Positions 7,506-14,497 of a stretch of 64,000 nucleotides of DNA are shown here, piece by piece. Each line of letters starts with the position of its first letter. The stretch's first letter is position 1. The notes under the pieces are model-generated. The model worked only from the letters and a program-made list of their open reading frames with translations, was not told the origin of the DNA and did no database searches. Source of the DNA: Kineosporia mesophila (lineage in GTDB: Bacteria > Actinomycetota > Actinomycetes > Actinomycetales > Kineosporiaceae). The stretch covers positions 62,001 through 126,000 of the forward strand of contig NZ_JAJOMA010000001.1 in NCBI RefSeq assembly GCF_021129235.1, written 5' to 3'. A program made the position numbers and the translations under genes.

Positions 7506-10500
7506 TCACGTTGATGTCTGGGCCGCTTGCTCTGGCTTTCGCGTACGCACTCTTCGAACGACTAGATCGTCCCGCAGCACCTCGCCTAGTCGGTCAAGCA
7601 GATCGGAGTCGATGCGCAATGAGCGAAGGCCCTCAACGTTATTAACGGCAGCCAATGAAACTAGGTCGTCATGCGGACCTATAGCCAATTCCCTCAGTCC
7701 TTGGATTCGTTCAAGTCCATCGAGATCCCTAAGGTCGGAGCAATACGCCAATGTCAAGCTCGTAACTCGAGAAGGCAGCCAGCTAAGATCAGAAACGGGG
7801 GTTCGTTCGATTCGAAGGTTTTCGATGTGATTTGGTATCTGGAGAGTCTGTAAATCCCAAGGGGAACGCATTAGCGTTAGGGATCCCAATCTATGGGTTT
7901 CTTCTGGCCAGCTGGGAGCCTCGCCCTTGACGTTATTCAATGAAATGACTCGGGGGCGCGCCCTGAGCCAGTCCCAGTTGTTCATTGTGATGTAGTTTAG
8001 ATGCACCCAGGATGTGAGCTGCTGTGTCGTAAATGAGACCTCTGGACAGTGGTCCGGGCTGGCCAGGATGACTACCCCACGCAAATTTCTTAATGAGCTC
8101 ACGCTTGCAGCATCAGTCAGCGCGTGGGAAGCAATCTGTAGAAAATTCAGATTGGGCACCTTTTCTAGCCCATTCAAAGAAGACAAACTATTGGTAGCGA
8201 GGAGAACAAGATTTCTTAGGGCTGGGGGTAGATTCTCTACGTTGGAAACGTTTAAGTTGGATAGCCTAAGCCTCGTAAGTCTTTCGAGCCCCTCAAGGAA
8301 AGCGAAGTCTTCAATTCCTGACGTGCGCGTGAGATCTAAGGCTTCCAGCTGACCAAGCGAACACAGTACGTCGGCATTCGAGACTTGGACATGTCGTGCA
8401 TTAATCTCGATCCGTCCTCGGTATCCTTCGATCACCGAGAAATCGATGCTCTGTCCGAAGGGCGCCAAGAATTTTAGCTTGCCGCTGGTGGCGTGATCTT
8501 TAAGAGCACCTACTTGGTCAATGTCTGATACTTCAAAATCAGATCTGAACTTGGACATCACCTGGTCTGCGTAGGAATCCAACGGAAAGTTGGACCATGC
8601 GCGAACGAGTTCCTTTGAAACCGTCTTGCGATTGTCATTTCCGAAAGCTGCCAGTTTTTCTAGCGCTTTGGGGGTGCCTATTAGACCAAGCGCACGGATG
8701 CAGGCCGCAGCGACGGTTGCGGTCATAGTCGGTGTTTTTGAAAGTAGAGAGCTTGCTAGGTCCCCTGCAGATGCCAGAGCCCTTGCGTCCGTATAGTTTT
8801 GTGGCGGCACCAGTGAGCGCATTACCTTATTTACGGCACGTTCGACGTTCTTATCTAGTTCGGTAGCCGTTTCCAGACAAGCGACGGCAAGCAAGTGAAG
8901 CCTATGACGACTCTTCTCATCTTTGTTTCCCAAATCGAGTAAGCCATTGATGAGGTCGGCGCGCTGTCGCCCATTCGAGTGGCCGGAGGCCAGAACGATG
9001 ACTTCCCGCCACTGATCATCACCACTCTTGTGAAGTAGCAGAGGGACCTGCTCCTGCTCGACAATTTCTCGCGCAGCCAGGTATTCGAGGAATGTCCTGT
9101 GAATAAAGTCAATCCGTCCCGCCGAGGGCTCCCGGATGACGCCGCTACGCAAGATCAAGTATTGGAGTAGTTGAGAGGGTGAGTACGATATTTTGCGGAT
9201 AACAGCTAATTTCACAGCCAGTCTAGCTTGGGCTGAAGGTATGTCGGCATCACTCTGATCTGACTGAGCCATCCAGAGGGCCAAATCTTGGAGTATCAGG
9301 AGCTTCTGTTGGTAGTTAAGTTTGACAGAATTCGTAGAGATCTTGCGCTCGACATCTCGCCTGTCAAGAAGAGTCTCTAATGATATGCGATAAAGTTCCA
9401 GCCGATCTTCTGGAAGTTGTGTCTTCCGGTCTCGGTTCAAGGCGCACAGCATGGCGCAGAGCAGGGGGCTGGTTGCCAGACTGCGGATGCTAGGAGTGGT
9501 GGCAACTCGACGTTTTAGTTCGTTCTCGTACTCCCGAAGTTCTTTGGACTCCTCTTCGTTAGCTCCTTGCACGCGGACCGCTTCATGCCAGTGGCTGATA
9601 AATGAATCAATATCGGTTGGTGTCATGGGGAGCAACTCTGTTTCAGAGTACCCTAATCTCTCACGCCAGCCATTTATGACAGCGGCTGGTCGTGATGTGA
9701 TGACAATGCGGCAATCTGGATACAGGCCGTCGATCTCGGATATCCAGTCTTCGAAATCATGACGCTGCGTTTCGGGGAATTCGTCGAGGCCGTCGATCAG
9801 GAAGATAACGCGTGAACGATCGAGCTGCCGCTTCATCCATCCTGCTGGCTCATGATTTGCGAGCATGGGCAGCGTGGATTTCACCAGCTCCTCGGCATTT
9901 GGAAGCTGCTTTCCTACGAACAGTCTGAGCTGTAAAAGCACAGGTATCAGATTATTCAGAGAGGATAGCTTCTCCTCTTCGAAGCTTCGGCGGACGCAGC
10001 CTACCGCCAGCCACTGAAGCAAGGTTGTCTTTCCAGATCCCGCTTCGCCTTTGATTAGAAATCTGGGACTTTCTGCAATCGAGTACTCCAAACGGTCGGC
10101 TTCGTCACCAGCAAGATTCTGAGGGTTTGTTTCGGTGGATGCACTCGTGGTGCAAGTTTCTCCTTCGGGGCCTCCGCTGCCTTCAACTGCGAGGTCAGAC
10201 TCTGTGGTTCCGGAAAGAGATATGTATGCAACTGTAAGTGGGTATCGTGAGCTCGTATACTCGTCAAGCTGTATACCGAAAAGGAGTAGATGATCCCATT
10301 TGCGTGCGATGGCACGACGGTATTTTAGTTCAAACTCATCGTCTAGATCGTTCTGGTTGTCGGCTTCCGATTCTGGAAGGCGATTTAAGATCTCCCTACT
10401 CATTTCAAGAAGTTGAGTCTCGCGTTGTAGCACTTCTCGAAAGGCTGGCCCCTGAAGGCTAGGAAGCGCAGTGGCCAATTCAATTAAGTAGTTCGAACAT

Positions 10501-10925
10501 TCGCGAACCACTAGAGTAAAGACCGCCTCTGCTCGCGGATCGAGAGTGGCGCTTTTGAGAATTGGGTCAGCGCTGGAAAGAACTAATTTTTCAATTGTAA
10601 CTGCATCGAGATCGCTCTTTATCATTGCCTGAAGATCGAGATCTTCGTTTCGGAAGCTCGATAACACGCACTGAAGCATGGCTTCCAGTTCGTTTTCAGG
10701 GACTCCTCGCGCTTCTACTTCAATGAAATGCTCTAGCTTTTCAGTGACTTCTTCGGCAACCATCTGTAGTTGCCTCTCGGCCTTGCGGCCGTCCCGGATG
10801 CTTAAACCCTGGGAAAGCAGGTCCGCTATTTTTCCCGATTTGATGTATTTGCTTCCTCGGACCTCCACCATGCGCATAAGCACTTCAGTGCCGATGTCAA
10901 GCAGTAGTCCCTCGATGATTGCCAT
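7506..10925 (-). CDS. NACHT ATPase with leucine-rich repeats (NLR-like), putative anti-phage defence protein
   Basis: 1139 residues in three parts. Residues 1-240 are a helix-rich N-terminal domain I cannot name, where an effector would sit. Residues about 285-640 are a NACHT STAND NTPase: Walker A GEAGSGKTT (293-301), Walker B VIFLIDGLDEFPE (373-385) with the NACHT-type acidic pair, sensor RIVITSRP (406-413), and FIHRTFLEYLAAREI (607-621) in the winged-helix region. Residues about 640-850 are helical, and about 855-1110 carry irregular leucine-rich repeats (LEALDLTRTSGI, LTRLRLSNLNVSNV, VTSLTLAYCSDL). Bacterial NACHT proteins are known phage-defence factors in which the C-terminus senses and the N-terminus acts. 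The gene is clearly richer in A/T than its neighbours, with many A/T-ending codons, so it was acquired recently. It is monocistronic with no clear Shine-Dalgarno. Confidence 0.88.
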   Translation of the reverse strand: MAIIEGLLLDIGTEVLMRMVEVRGSKYIKSGKIADLLSQGLSIRDGRKAERQLQMVAEEVTEKLEHFIEVEARGVPENELEAMLQCVLSSFRNEDLDLQAMIKSDLDAVTIEKLVLSSADPILKSATLDPRAEAVFTLVVRECSNYLIELATALPSLQGPAFREVLQRETQLLEMSREILNRLPESEADNQNDLDDEFELKYRRAIARKWDHLLLFGIQLDEYTSSRYPLTVAYISLSGTTESDLAVEGSGGPEGETCTTSASTETNPQNLAGDEADRLEYSIAESPRFLIKGEAGSGKTTLLQWLAVGCVRRSFEEEKLSSLNNLIPVLLQLRLFVGKQLPNAEELVKSTLPMLANHEPAGWMKRQLDRSRVIFLIDGLDEFPETQRHDFEDWISEIDGLYPDCRIVITSRPAAVINGWRERLGYSETELLPMTPTDIDSFISHWHEAVRVQGANEEESKELREYENELKRRVATTPSIRSLATSPLLCAMLCALNRDRKTQLPEDRLELYRISLETLLDRRDVERKISTNSVKLNYQQKLLILQDLALWMAQSDQSDADIPSAQARLAVKLAVIRKISYSPSQLLQYLILRSGVIREPSAGRIDFIHRTFLEYLAAREIVEQEQVPLLLHKSGDDQWREVIVLASGHSNGRQRADLINGLLDLGNKDEKSRHRLHLLAVACLETATELDKNVERAVNKVMRSLVPPQNYTDARALASAGDLASSLLSKTPTMTATVAAACIRALGLIGTPKALEKLAAFGNDNRKTVSKELVRAWSNFPLDSYADQVMSKFRSDFEVSDIDQVGALKDHATSGKLKFLAPFGQSIDFSVIEGYRGRIEINARHVQVSNADVLCSLGQLEALDLTRTSGIEDFAFLEGLERLTRLRLSNLNVSNVENLPPALRNLVLLATNSLSSLNGLEKVPNLNFLQIASHALTDAASVSSLRNLRGVVILASPDHCPEVSFTTQQLTSWVHLNYITMNNWDWLRARPRVISLNNVKGEAPSWPEETHRLGSLTLMRSPWDLQTLQIPNHIENLRIERTPVSDLSWLPSRVTSLTLAYCSDLRDLDGLERIQGLRELAIGPHDDLVSLAAVNNVEGLRSLRIDSDLLDRLGEVLRDDLVVRRVRTRKPEQAAQTST

Positions 10926-11061
10926 GAATGAGATGCTACTTGGCGCGAAGCATTTATGAGCTGATTTGGTCCAATGCGGTTACGGTGTCAGAGGAGAAGA
11001 CTTGTGCGAAGAGGTGCCTTCGATGGTGTCTAAACCTGATCAAGTGCGGATTTCGTGCCGG

Positions 11062-11907
11062 TCAGCGGCGAAGCATGTTGGCGGCCTCGGTGGGCGTTAG
11101 ATGCCAGTTGTTACGAGTCTCGCCCCATGTATCGAGAACATCACCTAGCGCCGCGATGGCTCCTCCAGGAAATCCAGCTTCGTCCAGTTCAGCTGCAGCG
11201 ACCTCCATGTCCGGCGCCCAACGCCACGCAATAGCCGCCATCTCGGCCACGTAGTCCGGTTCGCTGAGGTAGCTCCCGCTGCGCTGCTGAGCCAGAGCCA
11301 TCAGCTCATCCCGGACCCCGTGCTCATCGCCCAGGGCGTGAGCCAGGGCTGTCAGTACCCGGGCGCCCTTCTGGTAGATCGAGTAAGCGGACTTGAGTGC
11401 TGACGCCTTGCCCGGTTCCTCGCCGATCACCTTGACCAGTACATCCGTCCCCTCGAACAGGGACTCAAGGGTGGTCGTTGCCTCGCGGGGGCCGGCGACG
11501 TAGAGCGCCGGCTGCTTGCCCGTGCCCGGGACAGAGCCGATGACGGCCCCGTCCACCACGGTCGCTCCGGGCAGAGCCTCGGCGATCCGGCTGAGCTGCT
11601 GGCTCGTGACCGGATTAGCCTCAACGAAGATGCGGCCGCTGACGTCGTGCTTACCGACCTCGGTCGCCACGGATTCGGCGAACATCGGTGGGCAGATGCT
11701 CAGAATGACGTCGGAGCGTTCGACCAGGGTGTCGAGGTCGGGGACGGCTGTGAGCCCGCCGGCCTCGGCGCGTTGGGTCGTTGCCTCGCTTCGGCCAGCC
11801 GAGCACCACAGCACCGTCTCGACATTGCGGCGTGCCTGAGCTGCGATGCCGCCGCCCATCCGCCCAGGGTGGAGAATGCCGACGGTCAACGCTTCAACTG
11901 ACGTCAC
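11062..11907 (-). CDS. NAD(P)-dependent beta-hydroxyacid dehydrogenase-like protein
   Basis: 281 residues from a GTG start with AGGAGG four bases upstream. The N-terminal half is a Rossmann fold of the 6-phosphogluconate/3-hydroxyisobutyrate dehydrogenase type: VGILHPGRMGGGIA, then a strand ending LWCSAGRS, then VILSICPP. The C-terminal half (about 165-281) is helical, with GKASALKSAYSIYQKGARVL in the place of the catalytic-lysine helix, and resembles the DUF1932 C-terminal domain. Substrate unknown. It follows the GntR-kinase gene by 31 bases on the same strand, so the two form an operon, probably AICE cargo of metabolic or housekeeping-like type. I saw no similar partner elsewhere in the window. 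Confidence 0.75.
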   Translation of the reverse strand: MTSVEALTVGILHPGRMGGGIAAQARRNVETVLWCSAGRSEATTQRAEAGGLTAVPDLDTLVERSDVILSICPPMFAESVATEVGKHDVSGRIFVEANPVTSQQLSRIAEALPGATVVDGAVIGSVPGTGKQPALYVAGPREATTTLESLFEGTDVLVKVIGEEPGKASALKSAYSIYQKGARVLTALAHALGDEHGVRDELMALAQQRSGSYLSEPDYVAEMAAIAWRWAPDMEVAAAELDEAGFPGGAIAALGDVLDTWGETRNNWHLTPTEAANMLRR

Positions 11908-11938
11908 AACGCCTCCTGCTCAGGGTGTTTCAGCCGTC

Positions 11939-12790
11939 CTAGGCTGATGCTCTGAGCACCTTGTCTACCAGTGCCGACGCCTGGACCTGCAAGGGGGAGC
12001 TAGAGGCCGAGTTATCGATCAGCTCGAACGGGCCCTGAGGCCGCATGTCCAGGTCGATGCTTTCCAGGTAGGCCGGCCAATCGGCGAGCTTGGTCGCGTC
12101 CCGGGCTGCTCCGCGTTGGCGCATGTAGCGGTGCATGGTCTCGGGGTCGCAGTAGACCCACAAGAACGTCGTCTGACCGCCTCGCGTCGCGATCGACGCG
12201 GTAGCGCGGTCGACCCATGCCTTATCCCGGAACTCTCGGATGAACGGGGCCGCGACGATGGCGCTGTTCCCGCACTCGATGTTCTCCAGGTAGGTCGCCT
12301 CGGTCGCTTCGTACTCCCGAGGCCGGATGAGCTGCTGATACTCCGACGACTCCCGGTCGTGAGGGGAGTGCTCCAAGATCTCTAGCGCTGCCTCGACCAC
12401 GGGACGCGTCAGGGTGTCTTTGTCGAGCATCGGCCATCCGGTGAGCCGGGCCAGGACGCGCGCTAGCTCGGTCTTTCCCGATCCGGGGAAGCCTCCAACC
12501 ATGAGGACCTGCGGGGTGGACGGACGCCACGGGGTCGCCTTGGTCTCGCCCTGGAAGCGGACCAGCCGGCGGGAGCGGGAGACGTTCTCGACCAGCCCCT
12601 CCTCGGCCAGGACCTTCATGGCTTCGTTGATCGTGAAGACGCTGACCTTCCAGTCCTCGGCCAGCTGACGCGATGACCTCAGCGTCTCTCCGTCGCGTAG
12701 GCGACCGGCCTGGATCTGGTTGCGAATGCTGCGGGCGATCTGCTGGTGCAGTGCCTCGCCGCGGGTCAGGGCGTGCCCGTCCGTGGTCAT
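11939..12790 (-). CDS. GntR-type wHTH fused to a P-loop kinase
   Basis: 283 residues from ATG 12790, which has AGGAGG eight bases upstream; the 23 residues encoded further upstream are not protein-like. Residues 8-78 are a GntR winged helix (GEALHQQIARSIRNQI, then SRQLAEDWKVSVFTINEAMK). Residues about 93-283 are a P-loop NTPase of the small-molecule kinase type: GGFPGSGKTELARVLA with Walker A at 99-107, and a lid segment with YMRQRGAARD. The regulator half lacks any usual GntR ligand domain, so the kinase domain may act as sensor or as an enzyme that feeds back on expression (inference). It leads an operon with the dehydrogenase. CTAACAG repeats upstream are its likely operators. Confidence 0.8.
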   Translation of the reverse strand: MTTDGHALTRGEALHQQIARSIRNQIQAGRLRDGETLRSSRQLAEDWKVSVFTINEAMKVLAEEGLVENVSRSRRLVRFQGETKATPWRPSTPQVLMVGGFPGSGKTELARVLARLTGWPMLDKDTLTRPVVEAALEILEHSPHDRESSEYQQLIRPREYEATEATYLENIECGNSAIVAAPFIREFRDKAWVDRATASIATRGGQTTFLWVYCDPETMHRYMRQRGAARDATKLADWPAYLESIDLDMRPQGPFELIDNSASSSPLQVQASALVDKVLRASA

Positions 12791-12827
12791 GCTTCGCGCC
12801 TCCTGTCTGGTGCGGTCGTCCGCCGTC

Positions 12828-12932
12828 CATTCAGATGCTAACAGTCTGATTGGTTGCATCGTCGCAGGTAGAACGCAATCTTCCAGTCCAGTTGTTCCTA
12901 ACAGTTGACCTATGTCCCATTCAGTTGTTAGC
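12828..12932. promoter_or_regulatory. CTAACAG repeats in the divergent promoter region, likely GntR operators
   Basis: Between the GntR-kinase gene (-) and the DUF6284-like gene (+) lie CATTCAGATGCTAAC (12828-12842) and CATTCAGTTGTTAGC (12918-12932), direct repeats differing at three positions. CTAACAG occurs at 12838-12844 and 12898-12904. CTAACAGTTG (12898-12907) and CAGTTGTTAG (12921-12930) make an inverted repeat matching at 8 of 10 positions. Location and symmetry suit autoregulation by the GntR protein and control of the transfer genes. Confidence 0.55.
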
Positions 12933-12974
12933 TTCCTGTCATCGCTTCACCGAACATCACGAGGGGACATCGAG

Positions 12975-13208
12975 ATGCGGGCGGTACGGGAAGAGCCAAC
13001 GAAGGCTGAACTTCGGGCCATTGAAGCCGAGTGGCCTCTGATCGAGGCCGAACTGGCCGTGGTCGACGCGGAAATCGTTATTGCAGTGCATGACTCGCGA
13101 CCGGATGACCTGGACTGGCGACGTCTCCGGCGTGCCGAGGCTGAGGTCACTCGCCGGATGTGTGGGTACTTCTCGGCCAGTGCGGGGCCGCTGGATGGTG
13201 CGGCGTGA
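12975..13208 (+). CDS. small DUF6284-like AICE protein
   Basis: 77 residues from ATG 12975, with GAGGGG eight bases upstream; a longer frame from 12912 has no ribosome site. It is helical and acidic at first (PTKAELRAIEAEWPLIEAEL), then DLDWRRLRRAEAEVTRR. This matches my memory of DUF6284, small proteins found in actinobacterial conjugative elements with no known function. Its stop overlaps the GTG of the next gene by four bases, so it heads the transfer operon 12975-16813. Confidence 0.65.
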   Translation: MRAVREEPTKAELRAIEAEWPLIEAELAVVDAEIVIAVHDSRPDDLDWRRLRRAEAEVTRRMCGYFSASAGPLDGAA

Positions 13209-13498
13209 GTGCGGTGCAGGCGGATCGCCTGGCCGCTACTCGGAAGGCGATCGAGGCACGTCGGCCGTTGGGCCGGCTGGGGCGTCGGGTGGTCATCGGT
13301 TACCTGATCGCGCTGGTCGCGGCACCTCCGGTCACAGTCGCAGTCCAGGCTCTGACCAGGGACAACACCCCGGAAACCGGTGTTCTGGTGTCGCGGGTGG
13401 TCGAGTCCCGCTGTCTGAACGGCCGGATTCAGCAGGGGATCGACACGGGTCGCGCCGACGGGGCGCTTCTGGCTCATGACACCGGGGAGACGTGCTGA
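13205..13498 (+). CDS. small single-pass membrane protein of the transfer operon
   Basis: 97 residues from GTG 13205, chosen because it overlaps the previous stop (GTGA). A basic N-terminus is followed by one hydrophobic helix (RVVIGYLIALVAAPPVTVAV, about residues 28-48) and a soluble C-terminal part with a lone cysteine region VVESRCLNG. By the positive-inside rule the C-terminus should be outside. Family not recognised. Its place between the DUF6284-like gene and the polytopic protein, with overlaps on both sides, suggests a role in conjugal spread. Confidence 0.65.
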   Translation: MSAVQADRLAATRKAIEARRPLGRLGRRVVIGYLIALVAAPPVTVAVQALTRDNTPETGVLVSRVVESRCLNGRIQQGIDTGRADGALLAHDTGETC

Positions 13499-14469
13499 TG
13501 AGCGCCAAGGAGATCGAGCTGTCGAGCGGGTCCGCTGAGGAAGCTGTCCAGAGTGTCCGGCGCAGGGGACGCGCGTGGCCGGTTCTGTTGCTGGCGCTGC
13601 CGGCGTTCGTTGCGATCTGGTCGGGCTGGGTTGAGCTGGGTGGGATGACGGGGTTCGGCGAGGTGAAGCCGCTGCCCGGGATCGCGGACGCGTTCGTCAT
13701 CAATACGGCGATCACGTTGCCCATCGGCGTGGAGACCTACGCCGCGTACGCGCTGAACGTGTGGCTCTCCGGTGGGAATTCCGAGCGGGCGACTCGGTTC
13801 GCCCGTACCTCAGCTCTTGGTTCCCTGGCCCTCGGTGCCGGTGGTCAGATCGCCTATCACCTGATGAAAGCGGCTGGCATCGTCCATGCTCCGTGGTGGA
13901 TCACGGCCGTTGTCGCTTGCCTGCCCGTGGCCGTGCTCGGTATGGGGGCCGCGCTGCATCACCTCGTGAATGAGATCGAGGCGCCGGACCGTGTCTCCGA
14001 TCAAGTGCCGACTCTCGACACCGCCGAGGCGCGGACCGAGCGTGCCGTGATCGTGAACGCGATGCGGGAGCGACACACGGATTGGCCGGCCGAGACCGTG
14101 ACCGAGGTCGCCGAGGCCCTGGCCTCGGCCGGAGACCTGCCGACGCCGGCACGCCGGACGCTGTCCGCCGAGGCTGACAGCGATCTGAACGCGGCTGAGG
14201 CCCCGGAGGATCCGTCGCGGACCGAGCGCAAGACGAGTCGGAGCAAGGCGACCAGCGGACGTAGCACTCGGGGGACCGGTGCGAAGGTGGCCGAGCTTCG
14301 GGCCAAGCACCCGGACTGGACCGTTGACCGGATCGCAGCCAAGGCCGGTGTCACCGATCGGACGGTCCGTAGGCACCTCAACGCCACCAACTCCATCGCA
14401 CCGACGGCCACCGGGGCGCCGACACTGGCCCCGGCCGAGGTCGACCAGACACCAGACATCGCGGCCTGA
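13498..14469 (+). CDS. polytopic AICE membrane protein with C-terminal helix-turn-helix
   Basis: 323 residues from ATG 13498 (GGGGAGA seven bases before; the ATG shares one base with the preceding TGA). Residues about 20-155 hold four hydrophobic helices, including AWPVLLLALPAFVAIWSGWV and the conserved-looking ITLPIGVETYAAYALNVWL. This family recurs in AICEs between the small proteins and TraB, sometimes labelled as a permease, with no proven function. After a charged linker rich in Ala, Glu, Arg and Ser, residues about 262-295 form a resolvase-like HTH: AELRAKHPDWTVDRIAAKAG, then VTDRTVRRHL. A membrane protein ending in a DNA-binding motif could tether element DNA at the transfer site (inference). 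Confidence 0.75.
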   Translation: MSAKEIELSSGSAEEAVQSVRRRGRAWPVLLLALPAFVAIWSGWVELGGMTGFGEVKPLPGIADAFVINTAITLPIGVETYAAYALNVWLSGGNSERATRFARTSALGSLALGAGGQIAYHLMKAAGIVHAPWWITAVVACLPVAVLGMGAALHHLVNEIEAPDRVSDQVPTLDTAEARTERAVIVNAMRERHTDWPAETVTEVAEALASAGDLPTPARRTLSAEADSDLNAAEAPEDPSRTERKTSRSKATSGRSTRGTGAKVAELRAKHPDWTVDRIAAKAGVTDRTVRRHLNATNSIAPTATGAPTLAPAEVDQTPDIAA

Positions 14470-14497
14470 GAATCCGCCCACGGAAGGGGAACATCCG

